Below the pieces are notes generated by a model that was not told the DNA's origin, did no database searches, and saw only the letters and a program-made list of their open reading frames with translations. The translations under genes and the position numbers were made by a program. A stretch of 64,000 nt of DNA from Rhodococcus sp. P-2 (lineage in GTDB: Bacteria > Actinomycetota > Actinomycetes > Mycobacteriales > Mycobacteriaceae), in NCBI RefSeq assembly GCF_016598535.1, contig NZ_CP066779.1, positions 4,462,053 through 4,526,052 of the forward strand, read 5' to 3'. Below, one piece after another: positions 16,777 to 27,504 of this stretch; the first letter of the stretch is position 1, and each line of letters begins with the position of its first letter.

Positions 16777-17964
16777 GTGCGCGCAGTGACTTGGCAAGGC
16801 AAACGGAAAGTAAGCGTCGATACGGTTCCGGACCCCACGATCGTCGAACCCACCGACGCGATCATCAAGGTCACCACGACGAACATCTGCGGGTCCGATC
16901 TGCACCTGTACGAGACCTTGGGTGCGTTCATGAATGCGGGCGACATTCTCGGTCACGAACCGATGGGCATCGTCGAAGAAGTCGGGTCGGAGATCACGAA
17001 CCTCGAGATAGGCGATCGCGTCGTGATCCCGTTCCAGATCTCGTGTGGCAACTGTTTCATGTGCGATTCGAGCCTCTACACACAGTGTGAGACGACTCAG
17101 GTCCGCGATCAGGGAACCGGCGCAGCGTTGTTCGGATTCTCCGAACTGTACGGATCGGTGCCAGGTGGTCAGGCTGAATACCTACGAGTGCCGCAAGCAC
17201 ACTTCACACACATCAAAGTTCCCGAAGGTCCCGCGGATTCGCGCTTCGTCTACCTCTCCGATGTGCTGCCCACAGCCTGGCAGTCGGTCGAATACGCCGA
17301 CATCCCGCCGGGTGGGTCCGTGACAATCCTCGGTCTCGGACCGATCGGTGACATGGCGGCTCGCATCGCCCACCACAAGGGATTTCGGGTAATCGGCGTG
17401 GACCGTGTACCCGAACGCCTTGCACGCCTTGCCGAACGTGGGATCGAAACCCTCAATCTCGACGACTACGGCAGCAAGATCGGCGACGCCGTCAGGAATG
17501 CGACGAACGGCCGTGGAACCGACTCGGTCATCGATGCTGTCGGCATGGAAGCGCACGGGTCTCCGATCGGAAAGCTCGCGCAGCAGTTCGTCGGACTTCT
17601 CCCCGATGTTCTAGCCGCGCCTGCGATGCGTAACGCAGGAATCGATCGCCTCGGTGCTGTCTATTCAGCCATCGACATCGTTCGGCGCGGTGGAACCGTT
17701 TCTCTGATCGGTGTTTACGGCGGCATGGTTGACCCACTGCCGCTGATGACCATGTTCGACAAGCAGATTCAGCTCAGGATGGGCCAGGCGAATGTCAAGA
17801 AGTGGGTAGACGACATCATGCCCCTGCTCACTGACGACGACCCACTCGGCGTCGACAGCTTTTCCACTCATCAGCTGCCGCTCGATCAGGCGCCACACGC
17901 CTACGAGATCTTCCAGAAGAAACAGGAAGGAGCGGTCAAGATCCAACTGAAACCGCACCTGTAG
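16777..17964 (+). CDS. Zinc-dependent alcohol/aldehyde dehydrogenase (glutathione-independent formaldehyde dehydrogenase-like)
   Basis: Medium-chain dehydrogenase of 395 residues starting at GTG 16777 after AGAGG. Catalytic zinc ligands are seen in ICGSDLH (Cys38) and GHEPMG (His60, Glu61); the structural zinc site is Cys90, Cys93, Cys96 and Cys104. GLGPIG near 187 begins the NAD-binding fold. An inserted segment near residues 275-300 (PIGKLAQQFVGLLPDVLAAP...AMRNAGIDRLGAVYSAIDIVRRGG) is typical of the formaldehyde dehydrogenase-like subgroup and distinguishes it from plain alcohol dehydrogenases. The substrate could be another aldehyde or alcohol. Confidence 0.87.
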   Translation: MRAVTWQGKRKVSVDTVPDPTIVEPTDAIIKVTTTNICGSDLHLYETLGAFMNAGDILGHEPMGIVEEVGSEITNLEIGDRVVIPFQISCGNCFMCDSSLYTQCETTQVRDQGTGAALFGFSELYGSVPGGQAEYLRVPQAHFTHIKVPEGPADSRFVYLSDVLPTAWQSVEYADIPPGGSVTILGLGPIGDMAARIAHHKGFRVIGVDRVPERLARLAERGIETLNLDDYGSKIGDAVRNATNGRGTDSVIDAVGMEAHGSPIGKLAQQFVGLLPDVLAAPAMRNAGIDRLGAVYSAIDIVRRGGTVSLIGVYGGMVDPLPLMTMFDKQIQLRMGQANVKKWVDDIMPLLTDDDPLGVDSFSTHQLPLDQAPHAYEIFQKKQEGAVKIQLKPHL

Positions 17965-18076
17965 TCCAACTCCGATCAGCTCGACGGGTTCATGCGCCGC
18001 TGCGCATCTTGTTCGCGAAACCACCGATCGTCATACTCACCTCACACACGCTCGACAGAAAGAAACTGAAACCGAA

Positions 18077-18604
18077 ATGGCTCGCGTACTTACCGTCTCC
18101 GACAGCGTCGTCGTCAATGCCGACGCGCTCTCCCTCTACGAGCTCATCAGCGATCCCACTCGTATGGGTGCCTGGAGTCCCGAAAACTTGGGCGCGACCT
18201 TGCGAGGAGATCGCGAAAGCGCATTCCTGGGTATGGAGTTCGACGGACATAACAAACGTGGGCGCGCACAGTGGACCACGAGATGCACAGTCACCGCTGC
18301 CGACGCCGGAAAGCTCTTCGAGTTCCGCGTTCACAAGATAGGCCTCTCCACGCCGCGGATTCCTGCCGCCATCGCAACCTGGCAGTTCCGATTCTCGCCG
18401 GTGCCCGGCGGAACGCGAGTTACCGAAACGTGGACCGACGACAGGCGCGGCTGGCCGGACCTTGCGGCCGAGTTGTTCGACAAGGTTGCCACCGGTGGAA
18501 AGACGTTCGCCGACTTTCAGCGCGGCAACATCCGCAAGACGCTGCTGAACTTCAAGAGCGCCGTTGAGCAGGAAGTATCCGGCGTCGAAGGCAGCACCGG
18601 CTGA
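18077..18604 (+). CDS. SRPBCC family protein (polyketide cyclase/dehydrase fold)
   Basis: 175 residues with the START-like layout: an N-terminal strand (VSDSVVVNADALSLYELISDPTRMGAWSPE), central strands with a short GGTRVTETW turn, and a long C-terminal helix. The fold binds a hydrophobic ligand in a central cavity. Members are abundant in actinobacteria, and most lack a known ligand. It stands between the alcohol dehydrogenase and a TetR operon; no operon link is clear. Confidence 0.78.
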   Translation: MARVLTVSDSVVVNADALSLYELISDPTRMGAWSPENLGATLRGDRESAFLGMEFDGHNKRGRAQWTTRCTVTAADAGKLFEFRVHKIGLSTPRIPAAIATWQFRFSPVPGGTRVTETWTDDRRGWPDLAAELFDKVATGGKTFADFQRGNIRKTLLNFKSAVEQEVSGVEGSTG

Positions 18605-18621
18605 CCAACTACAACCATATA

Positions 18622-18636
18622 TGGCAGTTTCTGCCA
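18622..18636. promoter_or_regulatory. Perfect inverted repeat before a TetR gene
   Basis: TGGCAG-TTT-CTGCCA, perfect 6-base arms, 20 bases upstream of the TetR start at 18656. Its position over the likely promoter suggests an autoregulatory operator. Confidence 0.6.
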
Positions 18637-18655
18637 CTTTTGGTACAGTGCGGAT

Positions 18656-20010
<1,355 letters not shown>

Positions 20011-20056
20011 CGCAGAGTTCTGTTCGCTCCTCGTCTTCTGACACACGCCGGGCACC

Positions 20057-20542
20057 TCATATCGGCGTCAATATTTCCCTGATTGCATTCGCGGAGGGCA
20101 ACTTTCGCAGTCGCTGCAGCGCTCGATGCAGGTCGAGTGACACCTCGTCCGTCGTACGGGCAAGCGATGTTGCGGTCGCCTCGGTGCCGAGGCCGACGAT
20201 CAGACGCAGAACCAGGACATCGCGTTCGACAACCGGAAGGGCCGTTGGCGATGCAAGCGGCCCGCCACTGAACCCGTCGGATGCCGCCCGGGCAATCGCG
20301 ACGCTCGTTCTCGCATACAGCAACCGCAGGAAAGGCTGATTCAACTCCGATCCGTCGCGCACTGCCTCGAGAACGGCGAGGCACGAGGCATCCGCGGCGG
20401 AGTCGGAGACAGTCCGATCAAGCTCGGCGCGGCACCGCAGCACAACCATCGGACGAAACGCCGCGTACAAATCGGCCATGGCTTCATTGCTACCGCTCCG
20501 TGCCGCGGCGGCCAACACCTCGAGCGCGCCTTCCTGCAACAT
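20057..20542 (-). CDS. Sigma-70-like (ECF-type) factor
   Basis: 161 residues. The N-terminal part (EAMADLYAAFRPMVVLRCRAELD...ADASCLAVLEAVRDG) resembles region 2 of ECF sigma factors. The C-terminal part (LPVVERDVLVLRLIVGLGTEATATSLARTTDEVSLDLHRALQRLRKL) matches region 4, the -35 reading helix-turn-helix. It is short, so both regions look trimmed, and no anti-sigma gene is adjacent. It lies 51 bases downstream of a gene for an exported repeat-rich protein on the same strand, and the two are probably one transcript. Confidence 0.65.
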   Translation of the reverse strand: MLQEGALEVLAAAARSGSNEAMADLYAAFRPMVVLRCRAELDRTVSDSAADASCLAVLEAVRDGSELNQPFLRLLYARTSVAIARAASDGFSGGPLASPTALPVVERDVLVLRLIVGLGTEATATSLARTTDEVSLDLHRALQRLRKLPSANAIREILTPI

Positions 20543-20593
20543 GGGCTTACATTCTCTCTGTCTCGAAACGAAATTCGTCGTGCAGACGACCGA

Positions 20594-20938
20594 TCAGCTG
20601 GAACCGAACAGTCCGGCAAAGGGGTTCACTGTCGGCGCGGGTGCCGGACCTTGCCCGCCTTGCCATTGATTCTGGTTGCCCTGATTCCAGTCGTTGCCCT
20701 GATTCCAGTTATCACCCTGGTTCCAGCCGCCGTTTCCACCATGGTCCCAATCGTGCGAGTGATCGCCACCCTGATCTCCGTACCAACTGTTATCAGTCTG
20801 CGTTACATCATGATTCACCGTATCCGCCGAGGCCGGCGCGGCGAGCACGGCTATCGGTACCGTCAAGACCGCACCCGTCACTGCGAGCTTGGCCCAGAAG
20901 TGCTTCTTACGTTGTTCCGGTGTGAATAGTCGAGCCAT
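20594..20938 (-). CDS. Exported Trp/Asn/Gln/Gly-rich repeat protein
   Basis: 114 residues from ATG 20938, preceded by GAGAAGGGA. Residues 1-38 are a Sec signal peptide (basic start, hydrophobic core, APASAD cleavage site). The mature part holds a low-complexity region with GDQGGDHSHDWDHGG followed by repeats of WNQGN/D, then a Pro-Ala stretch and a hydrophobic end. The His-Asp part could bind metal; this is only a suggestion. There is no cysteine or LPXTG motif. It precedes a sigma-like gene. Function unknown. Confidence 0.7.
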   Translation of the reverse strand: MARLFTPEQRKKHFWAKLAVTGAVLTVPIAVLAAPASADTVNHDVTQTDNSWYGDQGGDHSHDWDHGGNGGWNQGDNWNQGNDWNQGNQNQWQGGQGPAPAPTVNPFAGLFGSS

Positions 20939-21225
20939 GATCGATCCCTTCTCCGAAGATTTCTCCAGACTCTCTCTGGCTGTCCCGAACGGGGCACACA
21001 CCAGTGAAGTCCTGCATCCTGGCCGTCCACTGGCACTACCCTGGCAGATGCCTGGCAGGACTTACTTCAAACCGAACGCCTTGCACTACAGAATGTTCCG
21101 GCACTGACGCGCTGCTCGCACCGCGCCCCAGTTCCGACCGTTCCGTTCCAGGCGGCAAGCGGTCTCTCGGGCGTAAAGTCGAGAGAGTTCGGCTCAGTCA
21201 CCCAGAGCGGAAGGACACCCAGGCA

Positions 21226-22113
21226 ATGCGGAGCGATGGAGACACGTGGGACATCGTCAGTAGTGTCGGACTCACTGCGCTGGCAGTGGCGACGTTCCGC
21301 GCATTGGAAAGCACCCGCACGGACGCGATCATCGAGGACCAATTCGCATCGTGGTTCGTGGAAGCCGCAGCGGAGCCGCATTTCACAGCTCTTCTGAAAG
21401 ATCCCGCGCTCCTCGACGACACCCCCTTCGGCGGTTTCATGGGGTTGCGAACCCGGTTCTTCGACGAATTCTTCTTGTCGTCAACCGAATCCGGAATCAA
21501 GCAGGCGGTAATCGTTGCGGCAGGGTTGGATTCGCGCGCCTATCGACTGGACTGGACCCCAGGATCGACAGTCTTCGAAGTAGATCAACCAAAGGTGCTG
21601 GAGTTCAAAGCCGAAGTGCTCACTGCGCGCGATGCCCAGCCGAAAATCGATCGACGCACAGTTCCTACCGATCTGCGCAACGATTGGCCGACTGCGCTCG
21701 AGAGCGGTGGTTTCGATCGGAACGACCCCACTGCCTGGTCGGCAGAAGGCCTGCTCGCGTACCTCCCCGGCGCTGCCCACGATGCATTGTTCGAGCGGAT
21801 CGACGAACTCTCGGCGACCGGTAGTCGGTTGGCAGTGAACGACTTTCCGGCCGGTACGGACCCGAAGAAGCTGGCGGCCATCAGATCCAAGTACTTTGCC
21901 CAGAGTCCGTTCGGAGACCTGGACATTTCGCAACTGTTCTACAGCGACAAACGATCCGATCCGGGTCAGTGGTTGACTGAACACAATTGGACCGTCCGAC
22001 GCTTCAACTCGGTCGAGTTGGCAGATCTGTATGATCGCCCGATTCCTGATCTCCCCGAAGAGATCGCCGCACTGTCGACGCAGCCCACTTTCCTGGCCGC
22101 AACCAAGAACTGA
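21226..22113 (+). CDS. Class I SAM-dependent methyltransferase (LCM / mycobacterial TIGR00027 type)
   Basis: 295 residues from ATG 21226 with AAGGA upstream. The VAAGLDSRAYRL segment forms the SAM-binding loop, and VFEVDQPKVLEFK is the hallmark of this family, which is expanded in mycobacteria and rhodococci. LLAYLP follows as expected. The family includes leucine carboxyl methyltransferase-like enzymes, but the bacterial members lack proven substrates; some mycobacterial relatives methylate lipids or small metabolites. An open frame to 21004 is longer but unlikely. Confidence 0.88.
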   Translation: MRSDGDTWDIVSSVGLTALAVATFRALESTRTDAIIEDQFASWFVEAAAEPHFTALLKDPALLDDTPFGGFMGLRTRFFDEFFLSSTESGIKQAVIVAAGLDSRAYRLDWTPGSTVFEVDQPKVLEFKAEVLTARDAQPKIDRRTVPTDLRNDWPTALESGGFDRNDPTAWSAEGLLAYLPGAAHDALFERIDELSATGSRLAVNDFPAGTDPKKLAAIRSKYFAQSPFGDLDISQLFYSDKRSDPGQWLTEHNWTVRRFNSVELADLYDRPIPDLPEEIAALSTQPTFLAATKN

Positions 22114-22297
22114 ATCTCGCAGTCATCACGAAAGTTACTCGGGTGCAGCATTTCTCCCTATTGTCCAGCTTCAACATGCGTGTCACCACCACAAGGAGTT
22201 GACGGTACTCGAGGATGAACCGATTCAGTACTTCAGACTGAGTATGTCTACACCTCAGACGGACGCGCGCCGAAGAGAACGCTGATGAAATGAATCC

Positions 22298-23704
22298 ATG
22301 AAACTCGAACACACACGCAGGAAGAGTCGCCCGCTCACGCTGGTGGCACTTGCCTCCGCAGCGGTATTCGCCCTCGCTGCATGTACCTCCGGGTCCGATT
22401 CTGCACAAACCTCTGAGAACAGCACAACGAGCTCCACCTCCGATACACCTGCGACAGTCACGATCCCCGACAGCTCCGTCGGCAAGCAGATCACCTGGCT
22501 TCTCAGTGCTTTCAACACGAGCACGCCATTGACCCAGGAAGAAATCGCCGAGCACTTCGGACCCACCGCACCCGTCGTCCTGACGCCTCCGGACTTCGAC
22601 TCCATCCGAGCCGGACAGCCCTGGACACCAGTGAATTACACGGGAGGTGATACCGACGGCACCGTTTCCATCACCAGTGCCACCGGCGGCGCGTTCGACA
22701 TCAACGTCGTCGTCGACGGCAACGGATTGGTCCTTGGAATGGCGATCACGCCGGCCAAAGACGATCATGTGCCTGCCGCATCGTGGCAAGAGCTCGAAAC
22801 AGCTGTCAAAGCACTTCCCGCGCCGACGAACTTGACCGTCACCGAAGTCACCGGCGGAAAGAACGCCGAGGTCTTCGGCGTCGGCGACACCTCACCGCAG
22901 CCCACAGGGTCAACGATCAAGCTGTACGTTCTCGGCGCAGTTGCGACGGCTGTCGAGAACGGGACACTCTCCTGGGATCAGAAGCTCACCGTCACCGACG
23001 ACCTCAAGTCGATGCCAGGCGGGACCATGCAGGACCTGCCGTCCGGAACCGAAGTCACGGTCCGGGAAACCGCCGGCAAGATGATCTCGATCAGCGACAA
23101 CACCGCCACCGACATGCTGATCGCTGCTGTCGGGCGCGAGCAGGTCGAAGCCGAGTTCACCCCGATGGGCATGGCGGATCCTTCGCTCAATATTCCGCTG
23201 AAGCCGACCCGCGCACTGTTCCAACTCGGCTGGGGCAACGATGGCGCACAACGTGTCGCCTGGCGCGACGGAACCCCGGACGAGCGTCGAGCAATACTGG
23301 CGGCACTACCCGGCGGCCTGGTGGACATTCCTGTGTCAGCATTCACCACCCCCGCATGGCCTTTCGACATCGACTGGTTCGCCTCGCCCGCGGACCTGCG
23401 TGCCGCGCTGGTCTCGCTACAAGAGATGGCGAAGACCGAGACCGGCGCACCGGTTCGAGACATACTGGCCGAGGATCCGGCGCTCAGTGAGGAGTCCGCG
23501 AAATGGTTCACCTACGGCGGATTCAAGGGCGGCAGCTCCATCGGCGTCCTTGCAGGTGCCTACTATGTCGAACACGAGGATCGCGCCTGGGTTGTCACCA
23601 TGCAAACTCATGGTGACGAGGCTGCACTGGTTGCCGACCCGGCTCTGTACTTCGATCCGGTCGACGACGCGATGCTCTTGATCCAGAAAGACGCGACCAA
23701 CTAG
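22298..23704 (+). CDS. lpqF: LpqF-type lipoprotein with beta-lactamase-like domain
   Basis: 468 residues. A lipoprotein signal peptide ends at ALAAC (Cys29). An N-terminal domain (about 60-170) of the clavulanate Orf12-associated type is followed by a class A beta-lactamase fold with STIK (S-x-x-K) and SDN motifs. In place of the usual KTG there is KGG, as in the LpqF/Orf12 group, where lactamase activity is generally poor. It is anchored outside the cytoplasmic membrane and may act as an esterase or in envelope maintenance. A strong terminator follows. Confidence 0.85.
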   Translation: MKLEHTRRKSRPLTLVALASAAVFALAACTSGSDSAQTSENSTTSSTSDTPATVTIPDSSVGKQITWLLSAFNTSTPLTQEEIAEHFGPTAPVVLTPPDFDSIRAGQPWTPVNYTGGDTDGTVSITSATGGAFDINVVVDGNGLVLGMAITPAKDDHVPAASWQELETAVKALPAPTNLTVTEVTGGKNAEVFGVGDTSPQPTGSTIKLYVLGAVATAVENGTLSWDQKLTVTDDLKSMPGGTMQDLPSGTEVTVRETAGKMISISDNTATDMLIAAVGREQVEAEFTPMGMADPSLNIPLKPTRALFQLGWGNDGAQRVAWRDGTPDERRAILAALPGGLVDIPVSAFTTPAWPFDIDWFASPADLRAALVSLQEMAKTETGAPVRDILAEDPALSEESAKWFTYGGFKGGSSIGVLAGAYYVEHEDRAWVVTMQTHGDEAALVADPALYFDPVDDAMLLIQKDATN

Positions 23705-23737
23705 AGCGCACGTCCCAGTTCGAGCCCACACCACCGA

Positions 23738-23776
23738 AAGGCCTGTCCCGACAAGCGAATCGTTGGGGCAGGCCTT
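23738..23776. terminator. Bidirectional hairpin terminator
   Basis: AAGGCCTGTCCC and GGGGCAGGCCTT arms around a short loop, one mismatch. It sits between the convergent lpqF and ornithine cyclodeaminase-like genes and can serve both. Confidence 0.75.
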
Positions 23777-23785
23777 GGTCATCAC

Positions 23786-24739
23786 TCAGGAAAGCACGAC
23801 ACTCTCCAGTCTGTCCGCGATCGCTTTGCCGACGCCCCAGTCGAGTGCTGCGCACCCGACCGACTTGAAGACCGTGCGACCGTGACGCTCCACGCCGGAT
23901 TCCATTACTGCGCCCAGTGATCGGAGGTCGGAGATGGGGAACTCCCGCGCGATTGCCGATCGGACTTCACCCGACCCCTCCAGACATCCGGCAATGTCGT
24001 CGAGGACGGTGACCGTCGAAGCATCGATGAGCCCGGCAGGAAGCTCCGTCATCGACGGACGGAAAGATCCGACTGCATTGACGTGCACGTTTTCCGGGAG
24101 TGCCGCCAGGTCGAACAAAGGTGACGTGGCGCCGGTCGCGCAACACACCACGTCAGCATTTTCGACGCATTCGTTTGCCGACCCTGCTACGGAAAACCGG
24201 AGTCCTGGATGCCGCACTTCTGCTTCGTCGACAAATCGTCGTGCATGGACGAGAGTCCGGCTGTACACCGAAACCTCCTCGAATTCTCTTACTGCGCAGC
24301 AGGAATCAAGTTGCGTCGCAGCCTGGGCGCCGGAGCCGAGGATCGCCAGACGCAGGACCTTTTCTGGCGCCAGTACGTCCGTTGCCACGCCGGAGACCGC
24401 ACCGGTTCGCAGCGCGGTGAACCGGTGGGCTTCCACGCTGAACCGCGGAAGTCCGGTGGCTCCGTCGTACCAGAGCACAGTGCCTTCGATGCGCCTGCTT
24501 CCGTCGATGTCGTAGATCGTCAACGTCTTGACAACGGCGTCGCGGGTGGTCCGATGCAGCGCAGACATCACGAGCAACTGGCCGTCCGCAACAACCGTAC
24601 GCGGCGGCTGTTCGAGCCTGCCCTCGTGAAGTTCGGTGATGGCACCGGCCACCGCTGCGACGGCAACCCCGACCGGAATCAGCGAGTCGAGTCTGGCGAG
24701 GTCGATGTGTGGAGCCACTGCATGATCTTCGATTTCCAT
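23786..24739 (-). CDS. Ornithine cyclodeaminase / mu-crystallin family protein
   Basis: 317 residues. The Rossmann motif is LAILGSGAQAATQL near 131, followed by VYSRT, where the Arg/Thr end helps cofactor choice. NAVGSFRPSMTELP and the FKSVGCAALDWGVG C-terminus are family hallmarks. Members include ornithine cyclodeaminase, alanine dehydrogenases, and ketimine reductases acting on cyclic imines from amino acids. The gene is divergent from the peptide transporter operon, whose products would yield amino acids and imino acids, so a role in reducing or deaminating those products is likely. An exact substrate cannot be given. Confidence 0.88.
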   Translation of the reverse strand: MEIEDHAVAPHIDLARLDSLIPVGVAVAAVAGAITELHEGRLEQPPRTVVADGQLLVMSALHRTTRDAVVKTLTIYDIDGSRRIEGTVLWYDGATGLPRFSVEAHRFTALRTGAVSGVATDVLAPEKVLRLAILGSGAQAATQLDSCCAVREFEEVSVYSRTLVHARRFVDEAEVRHPGLRFSVAGSANECVENADVVCCATGATSPLFDLAALPENVHVNAVGSFRPSMTELPAGLIDASTVTVLDDIAGCLEGSGEVRSAIAREFPISDLRSLGAVMESGVERHGRTVFKSVGCAALDWGVGKAIADRLESVVLS

Positions 24740-24794
24740 CGTTTTTCGATTCCGTTTCTCGGGGTGTACTTCAGGGCTAGTTCACTGAAATTCC

Positions 24795-24824
24795 TTGACA
24801 ACCAATCGGTAAGGTATTACACCT
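24795..24824 (+). promoter_or_regulatory. Promoter element and GntR-type operator of the peptide operon
   Basis: TTGACA at 24795-24800 fits a -35 box. AGGT-ATTAC-ACCT at 24812-24824 is an inverted repeat. The AGGTATTACA core recurs at 36165-36177 upstream of the gntR gene, so it probably binds that regulator. A -10 box is not clear; the operator would cover it. Confidence 0.55.
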
Positions 24825-24889
24825 AATGCATCCTCGCAAGGCTCCGTACGAACCCGCCGTTCCAAACGAACGGCCCGAAGGTGGATCTG

Positions 24890-26476
24890 ATGGACAAAAC
24901 AATGACGCGGTTCTCGAGGCGTACCGCTCTGGTCGGAACTGCAACTGCACTCGCACTGATCCTCGGTGGTTGTTCAGGCGCAGCAAAGGACGCAGGTACC
25001 TCGTTCGAGCCCACCGGCGAGCCGCAGCGGGGCGGTGAACTGCGAGTTTCGATCGGCGCAGAACCGATTGCACCTGCGTTCGACATGGGAACAATGGCCG
25101 TCACGTCGGTGGGCACGGCATCGATCGCCACCCTCGCCTACAACGGATTGGTGGACTTCCAGGACGGTCAGCCGGTACCCGAACTCGCTACGGCGTGGAA
25201 GCAGACATCCCCCACTCAATACGTCTTCACCCTCCGCGATGGTGTGAAGTTCACCGACGGAACGCCGTTCGATGCCGCAGCCGTCAAATTCAATCTCGAT
25301 CGATTGCTCGACCCGAACGGAACGGGTGCGAATCTGCCTCCGTCGTTGGAATCGGTTGAGGTCAGCGCACCCAATGAAGTAACGATGAATCTCTCGGCTC
25401 CGGCCGGCGGATTCGTCGCCTCGTTACGCCGTGGACGGGTGATGATGATGTCCCCCACCGCCGTGGCGCAGTACGCCAAGACCGATCCGTTCAAAGCTTC
25501 GGTGGGCACCGGTCCGTACAAGTTCGAGGAGTACAAGACCGGTCAGTACATCAGGCTCGTCCGCAACGACGAGTACTGGGCTGACGACAACTACCTGGAC
25601 TCGATCAAGATCTCGATCCTTCCGGACCCGACCACCTCGATGCAGGCATTCGTCAACGGGGAACTCGATGTTCTCGGTGTGACACCGGCCCAACTCGCGC
25701 AAGTCGAAAGCCGAGGCAACTCGGTCATCAAGACGTCGATCAGCAATACCTTCAACTACGTCAGTTTCAACCAATCGGTCAAGCCATTCGACAACGTCGA
25801 CGTCCGCCGTGGATTCTCTGCGGCGATCAACCGTGACGGTATTGCACAGGGCATTTACCAGAGTTATGCCGATCCGGCGAGTGGACCCCTCAGCCCGAAG
25901 ATCGGCGATGCGTACTCGGACCTCTCCGGCCTTGCCTCACAGACTTTTTCAACAGACAAGGCAAAAGAATTCCTGAAGAACGGAAACTTCGACTTCGGCA
26001 CGACGGTTCCGTTCAGCACCTTCACCCAGGCCCCGTTCTCGACAGAAGCGGATGCGGTTGCCGAACAGCTCCAGAACATCGGCGTCAAAGTCGACCTGAG
26101 CAAAGAGGAGTTCGGATCCTGGGCTCAGAAGATCTACACAGCAAAGAATTTCACGGTCATGAACAGCGGCCAGACCACGGCGACCGTCGATCCCGACGAG
26201 ATTCTCTACCCTTTGTTCCACAGTAAGGGCGATCTGAACGCCTCTTCGATCAACGACCCTGAACTCGACAAGCTGCTCGACGCCGCTCGCGGCGAACAGG
26301 ATCCGCAACTACGCGCACAGATGTACCAGCAGGCATCCAAGCTGATCGCGGACAAGGCCTACGCGGCGTTCACCGTGTACCCGCAGAAGATCGCCGCTAC
26401 CAGTCCGTCGGTCGGTGGATACGAATTCACGGAGGGTGGCACCAATCCGCTCTCGAGGGTTTGGCTCGCCAAGTGA
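24890..26476 (+). CDS. ABC transporter substrate-binding lipoprotein (peptide family, SBP_bac_5)
   Basis: 528 residues from ATG 24890 with GAAGG upstream. The lipobox is LILGGC (Cys28), preceded by FSRR, so Tat export of a lipoprotein is possible. After it, GGELRVSIGAEP and the PELATAWKQ...YVFTLRDGVKFTDGTPF segments are the standard signature of dipeptide/oligopeptide/nickel binding proteins. It captures the peptide outside the membrane for the two permeases downstream. Its stop overlaps the next start (GTGA). Confidence 0.93.
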   Translation: MDKTMTRFSRRTALVGTATALALILGGCSGAAKDAGTSFEPTGEPQRGGELRVSIGAEPIAPAFDMGTMAVTSVGTASIATLAYNGLVDFQDGQPVPELATAWKQTSPTQYVFTLRDGVKFTDGTPFDAAAVKFNLDRLLDPNGTGANLPPSLESVEVSAPNEVTMNLSAPAGGFVASLRRGRVMMMSPTAVAQYAKTDPFKASVGTGPYKFEEYKTGQYIRLVRNDEYWADDNYLDSIKISILPDPTTSMQAFVNGELDVLGVTPAQLAQVESRGNSVIKTSISNTFNYVSFNQSVKPFDNVDVRRGFSAAINRDGIAQGIYQSYADPASGPLSPKIGDAYSDLSGLASQTFSTDKAKEFLKNGNFDFGTTVPFSTFTQAPFSTEADAVAEQLQNIGVKVDLSKEEFGSWAQKIYTAKNFTVMNSGQTTATVDPDEILYPLFHSKGDLNASSINDPELDKLLDAARGEQDPQLRAQMYQQASKLIADKAYAAFTVYPQKIAATSPSVGGYEFTEGGTNPLSRVWLAK

Positions 26477-27504
26477 GCGTGATCGAAGCGGTACCTGATT
26501 ACGACAGGCCGCCGAAGGTGAGAGAGCCCGCCCCCTCGTCCGGCCGGCTGCGGCGAATCGCGCGAACCTTGCTGATCAACGCCGCGCAACTGGGAATCGT
26601 CGGACTCGCCGCGACTTTCCTGATGTTCGTACTTCTTCGGACGATCCCCGGGGACCCCGCTCGCACGGTGAGCGGGCCCGGCGGGTCCGTCAGTCCTGAG
26701 CAGATCGCACGAATACGTTCCGAACTCGGCCTCGACAAGCCGGTGGTAGTCCAGTATTTCGACTGGCTGTCCGCAGCGGCTCATGGCGACCTCGGAAAGT
26801 CCTTGGTGCTCAACGACTCCGTGACGACCTTGCTGTCCGACCGCATCGTCGTAACACTCCAACTGGGTATGTACGCACTTGCCTTCGCATTGTTGGTGGC
26901 GGTACCACTGAGCGTCCTCGCTTCGAGGTTCACCAGCGATCGCGCGAACCGGAGTGTGCGACTGGTCGGAACGCTGGGTATCGCAGTTCCCAGCTTCTGG
27001 TTGGCACTCCTGTTGATCATCGCGTTCCAGAACGTCTTGCCGACGTTTGGATACTCGTCGATCAGTGACGGTGTCGGTGCGCATTTCCAACACATGATTC
27101 TTCCGACCATCGCGCTGGGTGTCGGTATGTCTACTCTGCTCTTCGAGACCACACGTGCATCCTTGATCGGCACACTCAATTCCGATTACGTGCGCACGGC
27201 GAGGTCATTCGGGATCCCCGAGCGTCGTGTTTACTCTCGATACGCACTAAGGAACGCACTACTTCCCACTGTGACCATCGCCGGACTGGAGATGGGCGCA
27301 CTGATGGGCGGAGCGCTACTCGTCGAGAACGCTTTTGCCGTCCCCGGTATGGGCCGACTCCTCGTTCAATCCGTCTTGGCCCGCGACTACACAGTGGTGC
27401 AGGGTTGCATCCTCGTACTGGTCATCGTCGTCGTATCTGTCAATCTTCTGATGGATGTCGTCTATTCCTTCATCGATCCCAGAGTCAGGACCGACAATGA
27501 CTGA
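26473..27504 (+). CDS. Peptide ABC transporter permease (DppB type)
   Basis: 343 residues starting at GTG 26473 inside the stop codon of the binding protein. Six membrane segments; the TIPGDPA and long DppB loop (LGLDKPVVVQYFDWL), and the EAA-like motif (YVRTARSFGIPERRVYSRYALRNALLP) that contacts the ATPase are all present. Its 3-prime end overlaps the next permease gene by 8 bases. Confidence 0.93.
   Translation: MSVIEAVPDYDRPPKVREPAPSSGRLRRIARTLLINAAQLGIVGLAATFLMFVLLRTIPGDPARTVSGPGGSVSPEQIARIRSELGLDKPVVVQYFDWLSAAAHGDLGKSLVLNDSVTTLLSDRIVVTLQLGMYALAFALLVAVPLSVLASRFTSDRANRSVRLVGTLGIAVPSFWLALLLIIAFQNVLPTFGYSSISDGVGAHFQHMILPTIALGVGMSTLLFETTRASLIGTLNSDYVRTARSFGIPERRVYSRYALRNALLPTVTIAGLEMGALMGGALLVENAFAVPGMGRLLVQSVLARDYTVVQGCILVLVIVVVSVNLLMDVVYSFIDPRVRTDND

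Noticed and set aside
17990-18637. 215-codon minus-strand frame
   Set aside because: Overlaps the SRPBCC gene and its flanks; no family features.
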